From contig NC_135225.1 in the NCBI RefSeq assembly GCF_052324685.1, positions 2,740,950-2,804,949 of the forward strand: 64,000 bases of DNA. The letters are read 5' to 3'. The translations under genes were made by a program, and so were the position numbers. Positions 1-11,867 of this stretch are shown piece by piece. Within the stretch, counting starts at the first letter, position 1. The number at the start of each line of letters is the position of its first letter. The stretch is from Brachyhypopomus gauderio (lineage: Eukaryota > Chordata > Actinopteri > Gymnotiformes > Hypopomidae). The notes under the pieces were generated by a model. That model had not been told where the DNA came from, made no database searches, and saw only the letters and a list, made by a program, of their open reading frames with translations.

Positions 1-864
1 GATTGAACCCTGACAGGACCTTCGTTTGCCCTTGAAGTTATGGGTGTGGTTAACATCTATGAAAACATTATGGACACATCTAAACACAAAGGTGTGGTGA
101 TGCATGTTAAAACTATGAAAATATCACTAAGTAATTAAATATATAACTTAAGGATTTTAACCAAGCTGTAAGAATCTATTCATGGACACTTTAGAGGGAA
201 TTGAAAGACAGTGTTTACTGTGTTTTAGAAATATATATCTCTCCTCACAGGTCCACAACTGAGATGAGTATGATTGGAGAAGAATCCAAACGCATCTTTA
301 ATTGAGTTCCAGGCTTTTCAGTAAAAACAATTATGAGCCCAAAGTCAATTTCAGCATCTACGAATTAGCAGTGTGTGATAAACTAGAATATAGCCATGAC
401 GGTCATGATGAGACACAACAGAGCCACTGCCAGTCATACTGTGTGAGCATTCACTGTAATAACAGTATTAAAGTGGAAATTGTCTTTACAAGGACCATGT
501 TAAATGTTGAGCTCAGACCTCATAATGAACTCGCCTTGCTCGTGCTCCTGGGCAGACCTAATTAGACTGAGAAACAATGACATCAATTGATAAACTAAAT
601 GAATGACATTCAGTTAATTTACTATTTTCACCTTCACTTGTCTTCTGAATGTCAAAGTTTGACTCAAGCTCTTCTCCCGGTCTTTCATTGTTTGTACTAT
701 TTTTTAGACATAGTTTAACTCAACAATTGCATCAAATTAAAGGTGATGGAAAAAATATCAAGACCATTTTACAATTACTAGAGTAATATGTATATGCCAA
801 ACAATGTGTTGAAAGCTGCTTTATATAAAATACTTTAATGGGCAATACTTAGTTATTTGAATGC

Positions 865-868
<4 letters not shown>
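1..868. other. left flank, no gene recognised
   Basis: AT-rich non-coding sequence. The only notable open frame (302-565) has no ATG at its start, no recognisable motif and no splice context. No family could be assigned. Confidence 0.5.

Positions 869-926
<58 letters not shown>
869..926. repeat. (GT)n microsatellite
   Basis: Uninterrupted GT dinucleotides for about 58 bp, read directly. Confidence 0.95.
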
Positions 927-927
<1 letters not shown>

Positions 928-1499
928 ATGGATTACAACATCCAGCAGTGTCACATCATCGATTACTAGGCTGAAGACATTAGACCAACAGAGCAGAGTG
1001 CTTATTTCAGTGATAGGTTAACCCATCCTTTTTGTATTAAATTTGACATTTAAAAGTTCATAGTATCCAACACATGCGCTGTAGCTGTTTGACAGGCTTG
1101 TGCAGATTGACCTCTAAAGCCCCTTTGCCCTGGATGAGAACAGCACCCTTTCAGCTGAATAAAATGGGAAAGTGTTATTTAGCTGTCTGATTTTATTGGC
1201 GTTTATAGTAGGTCCATTGTTAACATTCACTACCCTAAGTGAGTTTCTGATTTGAAATCAAAGGCATGTCTAGTGTTGAGCTACATGACTGAGGAGGTAA
1301 AGTGATACTAGTGATGGTTTATTAGTGTAATGCTACAACTCTGTCATAAAACAGTAAAATGTAAACTGTGTTCTCCCCATTAAGAAGATTCAATAAGTCA
1401 CTCTTGATTATTGTACACAGCAGTGATTTATTTCATTTAAAAAGTTTGCACATAATACAGAGAGAAGAAAAGTTACACAAGCAGGAAGGAATGGAAGTC

Positions 1500-1952
1500 T
1501 CCATAACTGGGATCTCCTTAACTGGGATCTCCATAACTGGGATCTCCTTAGCTGGGATCTCCTTAACTGGGATCTCCTTAACTGGCATCTCCTTAATCGG
1601 AGTCTCCTTAACTGGGATCTCCATAACTGGGATCTCCTTAACTGAGATCTCCTTAACTGGGATCTCCTTAGCTGGGATCTCCTTAACTGGGATCTCCTTA
1701 ACTGGGGTCTCCATAACTGGGGTCTCCATAACTGGCATCTCCTTAACTGGGATCTCCTTAACTGGGGTCTCCATAACTGGCATCTCCTTAACTGGGGTCT
1801 CCATAACTGGGATCTCCTTAGCTGGGATCTCCTTAACTGGGATCTCCTTAATCGGAGTCTCCTTAACTGGGATCTCCTTAGCTGGGATCTCCTTAATTGG
1901 AGTCTCCTTAACTGGGATCTCCTTAACTGGGATCTCCTTAACTGGGATCTCC
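1500..1952. repeat. 15-bp minisatellite, about 30 copies
   Basis: Tandem 15-bp unit of the form ATCTCCTTAACTGGG with point variants (CATAACTGG, TTAGCTGGG, TTAATCGGA). Because the unit is a multiple of three and lacks stops, both strands stay open: GISLT-type pentapeptides on + and KEIPV-type on -. Codon-level variation does not favour either strand and no flanking exon or start context is convincing, so I treat it as non-coding. Confidence 0.9.
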
Positions 1953-2122
1953 TGGATTAGGCCTGGATCCACCAGTAATGCAACCAGTGTCTGCCAACTG
2001 GACAAGCTCCCCAAATCCAGAGGCAGAGGAAGCCGTTCATGTTCTTTGTGATTTCTAGGAGGGAAATGAGGACCAGCTGAAGATCTAAAGGTGCTCCACG
2101 TCCATCGAAGAGGCTGGAGGAA

Positions 2123-2273
2123 ATCCTCGTCATTGTGAAGGAAAACCCTGGTCAGCTCATTTTCCCAACACTTGTGAAGATGGTAGAAATCTACGCAACG
2201 TTGCCACTGACAGCAACTTCAGTGGAAAGATCAAATCAGAAGGTCTCGCCCAACGGGTACAGGAGTGTCTGTG
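2123..2273 (+). pseudogene. hAT transposase C-terminal dimerisation domain, fragment
   Basis: A forward reading frame from about 2123 gives FPTLVKMVEIYATLPLTATS followed by VERS. This is the typical layout of the hAT-superfamily dimerisation domain (FP-L-x-L-TLP-T-S-x-ERS). A TGA stop follows at about 2287 and no upstream catalytic region was found, only the minisatellite, so it is a decayed relic. It is unrelated in position to the hAT-type element at 5538-6581. Confidence 0.6.
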
Positions 2274-2289
2274 GGGAAGACAGACTCTG

Positions 2290-5200
2290 ATCTAATCCTG
2301 CTCACCACAAATAAACCACAGTGAGTTCAAAAAATCTTCTAAGAGATGGCAACAAGGAGAATGGTCCTGTGAAGAACCTACTCCTTGATATACAGTATGT
2401 GATTCTACTCCATAGAGAGCCTCGCCTCCTTAGTACAGAGTTGTATTATATAGAACATATCGAATGCTTTATTTTTATTTCATTTATTCAGAGCAAACTT
2501 TTGATCAGTTAGAATTTATCAGTTAGAAAATTTAGAATATTTTTTTATTTTGATTTTTGATTTTTTGATGATTATTTCATATATTGTTTGGTTATTAAAA
2601 AGTGCTCACACTATGGCCTTCTTTTGCCTGTTTTTCATTTATTTATGCAATTTGATCATTTTAATTATTTGGTTAGATGTGAATTGATTGTGCTAACATA
2701 GTTAAACATGTAAGTTAAATATCCTACTGTTATTTTGTTATTATTTTATGAATTTTTGGCGTGAGCTCCTGCCCCCCAAAAATGTCTGCGCACGTGCCTG
2801 CCCTTTGACCTTGCACCAGAGACAAAGTAAGCAGCTCGTACGTTAAGGCTGACAAGACAGCGTCTGCAGGACTTGCAACATTTGTTTAGTGATAGCCCAT
2901 CACGGCCAACAACCTGCCAAGATCTACACCCAGTCACAGGCAATCCTCCGCGCGCATTAATCATCGGGATTTTAAAAGATCGTTTATAAAAAAAAACATG
3001 CGTCCAGGGCTAAGGTTTGAGGCCAGAGGCGGTTTAATCTGGCCTGAGCGCACGTGCACCAGGTCCGTCCGGTCTCTCTAATTGATTCGTGTTCAAACGG
3101 GTCTATCGCCTCGACCCTGAGCGCTCGTGCAATGTCACACGTGCCGTCTTTAACAGCACGTTATCCTGTGACACTATGGGCATATAAGAGGACACGTTTA
3201 CATTACTGGGACGGATTATTTAGTAAAGACGGTTTTATATCGTTTTATCATTTTTACATTTGTAAAATTCAACATCCAGACAGTTTTCAACTTCAAAAAC
3301 AGGTGTAATATGTTCTATTCAACACCCCCCCCCCCCCCAAAAAAAAAACTTTGAATCTCTTTTAGGTCTACAACAAAGAGATTTGAACAGGTCTCAATGG
3401 TACTTTTTAACATGGGCGGCTACTTGAAATGTCCGTCTTCATTTATAGAGAAAAGATTTTGCCTGGTGCTTCGGCTGGAATTGTTCAACACTCGCATTTA
3501 TTGTAAGTGACCGTCCATACTAAGTGTGATTGTGTAGAAGTACTTTGCTTTGTTACTACACAAACAACAGCAGGGTCATAAAAAGGTGGATTTCAGCTAT
3601 TGTGGGCTGAAAAGTAGCACAGGTACAAGTGAGATCAGAGAACGTTCAAGAACTTCCAGTGGGTGTTTATACCGCCCAAGGGTTGAAAACATCAGTGCAT
3701 GATTAACAGAGCGCAGCACACCAAATGACATTTAACTTGTTAATATTTTCTATCGTAAAATCGATGATAAGTCGTCCATTATTTTTCCTTAAAAGAAATA
3801 AGATAAGACACGGGTTTGGCCCAGAGGGCGGGCTGCGCTATATGCAAAATGACAACCAATTATAAAGACAGAGTTATAGTAAGGACGTCGTGGCTTTCAG
3901 CGCCCAGTTTAGCGTAATGACTTTTCAATGAATCTGCTGATTGAAATGTAACTGGCTTGGCCGCAGGCTTGGAGCAAGAAATGGATATAACGTCCTCAAA
4001 GACAATCAGTAGCTATACAACAGCGTGTCCCCTTCACCTCGGCCTGTCCATGGTACCATTCAGTCTATAGTGGTGGTAACCTATGATGCAAGCCTATATG
4101 AGGTGAAAATATATGCATATACTGATGAAAAAATTATTAAACCAGGAACCGCTTCCAGCAAACACATATTAGCATATTCAGAGTAAATATGCAGACCATT
4201 TGCGATAATAAGGGTGGATTATTCAATTCAATGAATGTTAAATAGATGAGGAAATTGTGTGCGTTATCTGCAGTGGCTTCCATTTATTTTCATCTCTTCT
4301 CACTTGGACTCCTCATCCGTTTCTTCTTTCTCCTCCGTCCATTTCCGCTCCTACCTGGTGAGGGGAGTGGGGCCTAGGCGACGTGTGAGGCACCGACTCC
4401 GGCCACAGTCTGCGGGCTGCAGCTACACCTGCTGCGCCCTGCGGCCAACGTGCCGGATAAGCGCTTTTCATTATTCACCACCAGAGATAACGGCCGAGAT
4501 TAGCATGTGGTCAGTATGCATAAAAGTAAGAAAGTGAATACATTAAGATCAAATAAAGATGGCGTTTGCGCTTATACATTTTCCCCCTTCTTCTCCTACA
4601 TGTTGACAATTTCAAGTTTCAAGTCGTAATATGGTATTTCCCGAATTCTGACTTTTGATTAAGTATTTTAAAGAAAAACATAATTCATTTCACATGTCTA
4701 AAACTGGACCACCACGTCAGATGTTGGCACAGACTGCCCTCTGCAACAGAACAACCAACAATACTTAACGAATGTTTTACTTCGTCATGACTGTCATAGG
4801 CGTTGTGGAGTGACCTCAAACTAATGAATAGTCTCTGTCTAATGTGCAGTTTCTTTTATCCAAAAAGCTTTGAATCATCATAATGCAACTGCACCATTGC
4901 ACCTCGATAACCACTTAAAATACATTTCTACTAATTACAGAAACTTTATCCTATAGTGTGGACTGTGCTGCCCTCTTGTGGATAATACACGTAGTGTACA
5001 TATTTGAGTGCAAATAGGAACCACCACTCATAAAGAAAAACAAACAAAACCTAAATTGTATATTGTTTGATCTTTTTGTGGTTTTAAATGAACTGTTGCT
5101 GCTGTGTTGGCTGGAATATTAATGTAAAAAAAAGAATTTTCCCTGAGGGTGTAAAATGGTGTTTCTTACCCTCATATGCCAACTTTTTTCTTTGTCATTT

Positions 5201-5529
5201 TTTTATCAAAATACATCAAAGTTTAAAAAAAATAATACCAACCACTAGAGGGCAGCACACAGCGCATGAAAGAGATTTCAAAGCCATGCTGCATTACTGA
5301 TCACACCTAACACGTTTGACATTAGGAATGCTATTTCCAGTAAAGCCATTCGTACGTATTGCATAAAATCAGTGTCAGTTAAGGGATGGGAGATACTGTA
5401 GGTAGTGTAAATGTTTAAATGGTATAATGTTCATAAGGACTTGTATTAATCCCATAATGAATAAAAAAGGCATCAAACTATTTTTTTCAAATGCCAGTTG
5501 TATAAAGAACCCATATTCACAGGCAATAT
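2290..5529. other. intergenic, no gene recognised
   Basis: AT-rich intergenic DNA with a poly-C/poly-A run near 3326-3349. Small open frames (3054-3308, 4259-4537, 5088-5300 on +; 2746-2964 on -) show no domain, signal or homology I can name. A GC-rich patch near 4360-4450 has no evident coding function. Confidence 0.45.
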
Positions 5530-5537
5530 GTGTTAAT

Positions 5538-6302
5538 CAGTGATGTCAGTAACGCGTTACTTAGTAACGCGTTACTCTAATCTTACCACTTTTTTCGGTA
5601 ACGAGTAATATAACGCGCTACTATTTCCAGTCCAGTAATCAGATTAAAGTTACTTATCCAAATAACTGTGCGTTACTATTTATATTTTCCCTAGTAAAAT
5701 ATATATTTTTGCTTTCTTCTTGGCTCGGTTCTACTTTTGCGTCTGACCGTAGCACTCGACTCCGCACGCTGCGCGCGACCCTGTGAGAGCGCGAGCACGT
5801 TTTACAAGTCATTCTGTGCAGTGTCCTCCCGTAACGATAGGTGGTAGTGTAAAGAAACACCCTTCAAAAACAGGGGAAGGAACATTTACCTGACCAATTT
5901 TAATGTTGCTTTGTGTTCCACGTTTGAAAAGTGCTGGAATTTTGACTAACGTCGCCTACTTTAAAATGCTTGAAATTGTAATGGTATTTCGTTTCACAAG
6001 CTGTCTGACTGAACTGGGGTGGGTTTCCCGAAACGTTCGTAGCGCTAAGTACTTCTTACCCTCGTACGTTTCATAAGAGGTTACGAAGTACTTGGCGCTA
6101 CGAATGTTTCGGGAAACCCACCCCAGTTCGCTTGTATTACGTTTACAAATAAATTTACAAATAATACCGCGCAGCTACACAAACGTAATGTCAGGAGATA
6201 CTGTAACGCAGGGGTGCCCACAGTTTTCAGCTTGCGAGCTACTTATAAGATGACCAAGTCAGAAAGATCTACCGGGGTGGCGGCAAACGTAATTTGTTGA
6301 GC

Positions 6303-6333
<31 letters not shown>

Positions 6334-6581
6334 GAGTGGATGTTGAGTGGATTGCAGATTGCTGCTTCAGGCTGCTTCAATACATTGTTACTGTTAAAAA
6401 TGCACTTCCAATAAAGTGAGTATTGGAAAAATGTATTTTGCTGCTGAATGTAACTACTAAAGTAACTTGTAATCTAACGTAGTTACTTTTAAAATCAAGT
6501 AATATGTAACGTAACTAAGTTACTTTTAAAAGGAGTAATCAGTAATCGGATTACTTTCTCAAGGTAACTTAGCCATCACTG
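5538..6581. mobile_element. non-autonomous hAT-type DNA transposon with 8-bp TSD
   Basis: The element opens with CAGTGATG and closes with the exact inverse CATCACTG. It is flanked by a perfect 8-bp direct repeat, GTGTTAAT, at 5530-5537 and 6582-6589. Terminal CAG...CTG ends and an 8-bp target duplication are the hallmark of the hAT superfamily. Both subterminal regions are rich in GTAAC/GTTAC motifs in opposite orientation (GTAACGCGTTACTT near the left end, AGTAATC-GGATTACTT near the right). The 1,044-bp body has no transposase frame, so it must have been moved in trans. It carries nested repeats: a palindrome at 6011-6129, another repeat-like segment starting near 6209 (CAGGGGTGCCCACAG) and a poly-G run at 6303-6331. 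Confidence 0.8.
6011..6129. repeat. near-perfect palindrome (foldback MITE)
   Basis: The left arm begins GAACTGGGGTGGGTTTCCCG and the right arm ends with its inverse, CGGGAAACCCACCCCAGTTC. The arms run about 50 bp each with a few mismatches around a short centre near 6056-6085. It lies inside the hAT-type element and looks like a foldback element that inserted into it. Confidence 0.75.
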
Positions 6582-6589
6582 GTGTTAAT

Positions 6590-7568
6590 ATCCATAATAG
6601 TGAATTTACTGAAATTCCCACTCGTGGGATCAATACAGGTTTTCAATTTCTTCTTTTCAATTCAATAGATGTGTGTTAATTTGGAAAGCCTGTCTGTGTC
6701 TTCACGTAAGCGTTGCCTTCACTATAGAGTATCTCCTACTGAAAAAGGGCTTCCATGTTTTTAAATCCCTCCCTGAAATGACAATATGACAATAAGTTGG
6801 GACAGAATCATTTGTTTTTTTTTCATTTAGTGATTTTTTAACTTGATGTTTATGTTGTCCAATGGAGTCATGTTGGCTTGACCCAGAAAATGAATCAGGC
6901 CGAGTATATTCGCATTTGTGTTTAGTTTCTGCTTCAAAGACCTTTGGAAGCATAGTGCAAAATGCATAGTGACCCATAAGTTCTTAAAGAGTGTGTGTTA
7001 GTAAAAGACGGAGAGATAAAGGATGAGTGAGTGAGGGATGAAAGAAAAGAGACAGCACATCCCTGAAGAAATAACTCTACTTTCCTTTGAGTGGTGACCC
7101 GAGTACATTAGTGTGTCCTATAAACATTCAAGCATGCTCTCTGTATATAGTTAAAACCTTAGACTGCGTGTGAAAGAAAGAAAACAATGTTATAAATGTA
7201 TAGTAATAAAAATCAAGCCAATTAAATAACGACAAGAAAACTACTCATTAAATAAAAGCAGTTATTAAAGTATTTGATTTTTAGACTGTTAATTATCTGT
7301 TATCTGATAATCTAGTTTCCACCATATCAGTAAAATTTGCCCTGGGGCCACAATACGCACATGTGACGCAAATGGCAGATTTCTTAAAATACTCTCAAGC
7401 ACACTCCAGCACTGGGAGACGGACACAAGTATTGTGAGGAGTTATGCTATGCGATTCACTGGAGAAACGCAGCGGCAATTTCAATCAAGAAAACGTGGAT
7501 AAAACATGAGAGGCGGTATCAAACACCGACCCAAACAAACACACCGAAGTTAGTGCGCGTGTGTGGAG
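6590..7568. other. upstream region of gpr151
   Basis: No gene is visible. The last 200 bp before the gpr151 ATG should hold its 5' UTR and promoter, but I see no TATA box or other site I can place with confidence. Confidence 0.4.
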
Positions 7569-8765
7569 ATGGGGACGGTGACAAACGCGTCTGTCGTGGG
7601 TTTCGATGGAGGGATACAGCAACTGACGGGCCAGGACACCACCGTGATCTTACCCGTCATCATTTGCACAATATGTGTGATAGGAATAGGTGGAAATATG
7701 TTGGTCCTTGCTGTGCTCATGTACAGTATAAAGATTAAGAAAAGCGCGCCGGAGATTGTCGTGCTGCTCGCCAATTTAAGTGCAACGGACGTGTTAATTC
7801 TAGCTCTGTGTGCGTCTGTGCGCGCCGTTACTTACCATCAACGCACATGGACACTTGGACATCTAGCCTGCCGGACCACAGAATGGTTACAGCATGGCTG
7901 TTTGGCCGCAAAAACCTTCACTTTAGCAGCCATGGGCCAGGCACCACATCATTTTAATCCCCCGCCAACGAATGACTCTCATTTCAAATTGAAGTACGTC
8001 GCTATAACCGTGGGCACCATGTGGACTCTTGGTCTGGCGGTTCCGGTGGCTGATGTTATATTTTCAAAGTTGCAAGTAAAGGGAAATTTTAGCGTGTGTG
8101 TTTTTGAATTGCCGCACAATTTCTCCGATTTCATGCACGTGTACAGCAAAGTCCTCCCGCTTGTCGTTTACGTCGCTCCCATAACGATCTCCGTCGTTTG
8201 CCACGTCAGGACAATCTGCAAAACGAGCCCAAGAGCGCGCGAGGCGAGTCTCGAGCGCGAGGCGAGTCTCGAGCGCCACAGCAAACGCTCTTTGGCACTG
8301 CTGAGTGTTGCAGCTGCAAACGCCCTCATGATGCTGCCCGAGTGGGGGTCGTGGGTGTGGGTGCGACACAGCACCGACCACGGATGTAGGCCTCCAGCTG
8401 TTTTATTAGTCCTGGCGCAGGTGTGCACGTACTTGGTCAGTGCGATATCTCCCGCCATCCTTCTCACCGCGCTTGACCCACTCAGAGACGGCCTGACCTG
8501 TCTGTGCACCCGCCTGACCTGTCGGGACCCCTTACACCCACCGAAAGGGGAGGCGAAGCCATCAGGGTCCACGGTAGTGATGAGTGCGGTGGGCGGTCTG
8601 GGCCGCGTGGCTGTAGTGGCCGTATCGGACAGTCGTGCAGGTGTAGGTAGTCCGACTCTACCTGATCTAGAGCATTTCTGGACAGGACGGCACGGCGCCA
8701 CAGCTCCTGAAAACATCGACCCATTCCCGTGGGAAGGACTGGAGCGAGGCAACACTCAACTCTGA
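7569..8765 (+). CDS. gpr151: G-protein coupled receptor 151 (orphan class A GPCR)
   Basis: Single-exon receptor of 398 residues at the plasma membrane; in known vertebrates GPR151 is a habenular orphan receptor related to galanin receptors. Seven hydrophobic segments can be traced: TM1 near VILPVIICTICVIGIGGNML, TM2 around ANLSATDVLILALCASVRA, TM7 near LVSAISPAILL. The C-terminal box LPDLEHFW...DPFPWE closely matches the conserved GPR151 tail (LPDVEQFW...DPIPWE), which makes the assignment firm. The start is the ATG at 7569, because the open frame further upstream reaches only a GTG. The DRY motif after TM3 is absent (MGQAPHHF), as expected for this receptor, and NPxxY in TM7 is replaced by SPAIL. 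An in-frame 18-bp tandem duplication lies in the third intracellular loop. It converges with the ocstamp-like gene. Confidence 0.9.
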   Translation: MGTVTNASVVGFDGGIQQLTGQDTTVILPVIICTICVIGIGGNMLVLAVLMYSIKIKKSAPEIVVLLANLSATDVLILALCASVRAVTYHQRTWTLGHLACRTTEWLQHGCLAAKTFTLAAMGQAPHHFNPPPTNDSHFKLKYVAITVGTMWTLGLAVPVADVIFSKLQVKGNFSVCVFELPHNFSDFMHVYSKVLPLVVYVAPITISVVCHVRTICKTSPRAREASLEREASLERHSKRSLALLSVAAANALMMLPEWGSWVWVRHSTDHGCRPPAVLLVLAQVCTYLVSAISPAILLTALDPLRDGLTCLCTRLTCRDPLHPPKGEAKPSGSTVVMSAVGGLGRVAVVAVSDSRAGVGSPTLPDLEHFWTGRHGATAPENIDPFPWEGLERGNTQL

Positions 8766-9166
8766 CCTGCAAATGCTCTAAAACCAAACAACGCGACGCA
8801 CGCGTTTTATGGCCTCAATAGAAATGTGATCATAGTGTTAAATGTTTACGTTTTGACGTCATGTTAATTTGTGATTAATCTGGTTGGTATCATTGGTGTG
8901 TAATATTCAAAAGACTAGAGACTGATTAATAGAGACACTAGCTTCCGCTGAGCGACGTGGGTGTGGAGCTATTATTACAGGTTTTTCCATTTTTTTATTA
9001 ACTGTGACCAATTAAATATGATATATCTGAGATATTTTGTATAACAACCTGTTAATTAAATAAACTATCAGACACTTGCCTTTTTCTCCGGTGTACGATT
9101 AATCAGAGCTGTCCATAATATTTGAACACTACGTTTTAGTGCCTGATCTAGTCATGTATGTTTTTT

Positions 9167-9247
<81 letters not shown>

Positions 9248-9681
9248 AAAAGGTCTAAAACTGGTTTATTGTAACCCTATGGGAGAAGAGAGAAATGCAC
9301 CTTAGGCATTTGTGTTCTCTACAGAACACAAGTGAACAGATCAAAGCTAATACGCCTTCGCCCCATTTCTTCATAGACTTCCTTTCTTTCTTTTTATTAC
9401 AGTGTGTAAAGTGCCTGTTGTACACGGGTCAGTGAGCTTTGTCTGACGCTCTCTTACTGTAAATGCACACAGCCATGAAAAGAACACGTTTCAACAATAC
9501 AAACAACATTTTTCATAATTCTTTAATATATTTAATATAGAGTTCCAACAGAGTTTGTAAGTTTCAGGTTACTTAATTTTCAGCATGGTTCATTAATCAT
9601 GTAAGATTCAGTTAGAATCTGTAGTCTAATGATATATCTGTGTCGAAACATACACCGTTTAAATATCGCCTCCGTAAATTC
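8766..9681. other. gpr151 3' flank with (CT)n(CA)n
   Basis: Non-coding DNA between two convergent genes. It contains a compound microsatellite, CT at about 9173-9230 followed by CA at about 9231-9246. It probably includes the 3' UTRs of both neighbours; no clear poly-A site was assigned. Confidence 0.6.
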
Positions 9682-11552
9682 TCACGGCTCACTGGTCTCT
9701 CTCTTCTTGAGTATCTTCAACAGGAGGTGCTTGGTTCGCTGCTCCTCACGATTGCGGTAGAAGGAGGCACAGACTTTGCGGCGAACCCGGCGGGCGAACA
9801 CCTCCCCCATCAGCAGGAAGAACCCCACAACCAGGGAGACGCAGACGGTGACGAGAGTGGAGCGTTGTGGTGACCTGAGTGTGTGAACACACCCCTGTGG
9901 GAGCATCTCCACTGTATATGGGTATTCTTTATCAAATCTTTTTGTTTCAACATTCACAAACTTTATCGCTGTGATTTTTATCTGCAAATAAGATGAATAA
10001 AAATTAAAATGAATAAATATTCTTAACAATCTTGTGCTGTAAACAGGGAATTTTTCAATGGAAATCAGACTCTCATTCTGGAAAACTGACTGTGTGACGG
10101 GCAGGGTGAGCAACTCAAATGAAGGAAATAATAACCAGCAGTCAACTGGTACAAAGACAAGACATAGACGAACAAACGACCCTCAGGTGAGACGGATCAC
10201 GGGTCCCGCCCACCTGAGGGACGAACATCACGTGACCAAAAACAGGACCGCTGCCGCTGTAACCGGGGGCGACCGGTAGGGGCCCCCCCCACAACGTGAC
10301 AGACTGCATATGGTGGTGTTTTGAGACATATGGTAAAGTAAACTATTTTGTTTGTTTGTTTTTTGAGATACTTTAATGTACGAAGATGTTAAGCTGCTTT
10401 TTCCAGAGAGAGGAAGTCAACTGCCCCAGGGTGGGCACTACGATGTGTTCATAGACCATGCAGGTGTTTTTCACAACAGGGTATTGTATTGCATATTCAC
10501 AACAACAGACAGCGTGAAGTAAGAATATCACTTTACTTACCTCCATGTTAACAAATAAAGTAAACTTCACAGCAGGGGCGTCCGATGTCTGTGAAAGCAG
10601 CATTTGTAGTGTTCTGTAGACAAAATAGTCCAGACCCAGAACTATCCCACACATGAGTGCATAGAACAATATGACCAGCGCCCCCCAGAGGCAGCGCTGC
10701 AACTCGCGCCTGTTCATGTGCACCCCGAGTGTTTTCACCAGCTTCTTGCGGTAGTTCTCAGGCAGCGAATCATCGCCACTCGCCCTTTTAAGAGCCTTCA
10801 GCAGCTGCTGCGAGCAGTATATGTTATCGTACCTAATGTGCGTCAAGTAGCCGTTCACGTACCTCACGGAGCTGCCGGCTAGTAACAGCATGAACAGGGC
10901 AGCGATCAGTTTCTTGGAAATGTGACTTATGAGATGTATGTTGTGGTTCAGCAGGGTGAACCTGGCTCTCATGTCCTCGGATGCGTTGGAGATGGTTCTC
11001 TTAAAGCTCTGCAAATCCACCGTGTTTTCCAGGTGCAGCTCGGCGCTGCTATGATATACGGGGGACAGGTCTTTCAGAAAATTCTTTATATCGGACATGG
11101 CATTGTAGGGCATGTTAATGGACTGCAGCACGTCCTGGGTGGCATTGCCCGCCCCACATTTGAGCGTGTGGAGGAGGCTGACGATGTTGTGGGTCATGTT
11201 GGGGACGCAGGTGGAGATGGTGTAGAAAAGCGCCATGGAGAGCAAGATCTTCTGGCCCTGCTTGGTTCCCAGTGACGGCACGGCCATGGTGACCACGCAG
11301 CGCACGGGGTGGACAAGGATGAGGAGCAGTGACATGACGCACGCGCACACGCCAGTGACGATGGCCCCCACAGGAAGACTGTAGGCCAAGTTAAAGGCCA
11401 TCCACACAAACAGCAGGGCAGAGACCATCGAGGAGATGAGGACACAGAGGAAAATAAGGGTGATCATCTCATAACCATCTGATGGGCACGGCTTGCAATA
11501 TGCGTTCCAGGCAAAACCCATTATGAGAGCCATACGCTGTTTAGCAGAGAGC
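9682..11552 (-). CDS. ocstamp: DC-STAMP domain-containing protein, osteoclast stimulatory transmembrane protein-like
   Basis: Multi-pass membrane protein of the DC-STAMP family; in mammals OCSTAMP acts in cell-cell fusion of osteoclasts and giant cells. Two exons are clear on the minus strand: 11552-10541 (acceptor TAG after a TTTTTTTACC tract, donor GTAAGT at 10540) and 9981-9682 (acceptor TTTGCAG). The junction is phase 0 and the stop is at 9682-9684. Family signatures visible are VRCVVTMAVPSLG, YLTHIRYDNIYCSQQLL and a C-terminal KVCASFYRNREEQRTKHLL. YLT-x-R-DNIY and the PSLG segment resemble OCSTAMP more than DCSTAMP. The long VCVC run upstream of 11552 is a translated (CA)n repeat in the intron, not protein. 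An upstream first exon was not found; an internal start at MALIMGF is the alternative. DCSTAMP is the other possible name. Confidence 0.8.
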
Positions 11553-11570
11553 CTAGGTAAAAAAATAAAT

Positions 11571-11662
<92 letters not shown>

Positions 11663-11822
11663 TAAGGTATTAAGTAAAACATAAGTAAGTAAATTCATTT
11701 AAAGAAGTTGAACAATTGAATAACTGAATAGTAAATGTTTCACTTAAATACTGGATATTTTTTATTTATGACTTGATATGTTCTGCACCAATGTCAGGTT
11801 TGCTTAATTATTATTATTTGTT

Positions 11823-11867
<45 letters not shown>

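Noticed and set aside
1368-2051. Overlapping repeat proteins on + and - strands
   Set aside because: Both arise from the 15-bp minisatellite; open frames on both strands at once argue against coding.
8064-8787. Minus-strand and alternative-frame ORFs within gpr151
   Set aside because: Shadows of the GC-rich gpr151 coding region with no domain.
11573-11698. Val-Cys repeat N-terminus of the ocstamp-like frame
   Set aside because: It is a (CA)n repeat read through from the intron; a splice acceptor at 11553-11554 excludes it.
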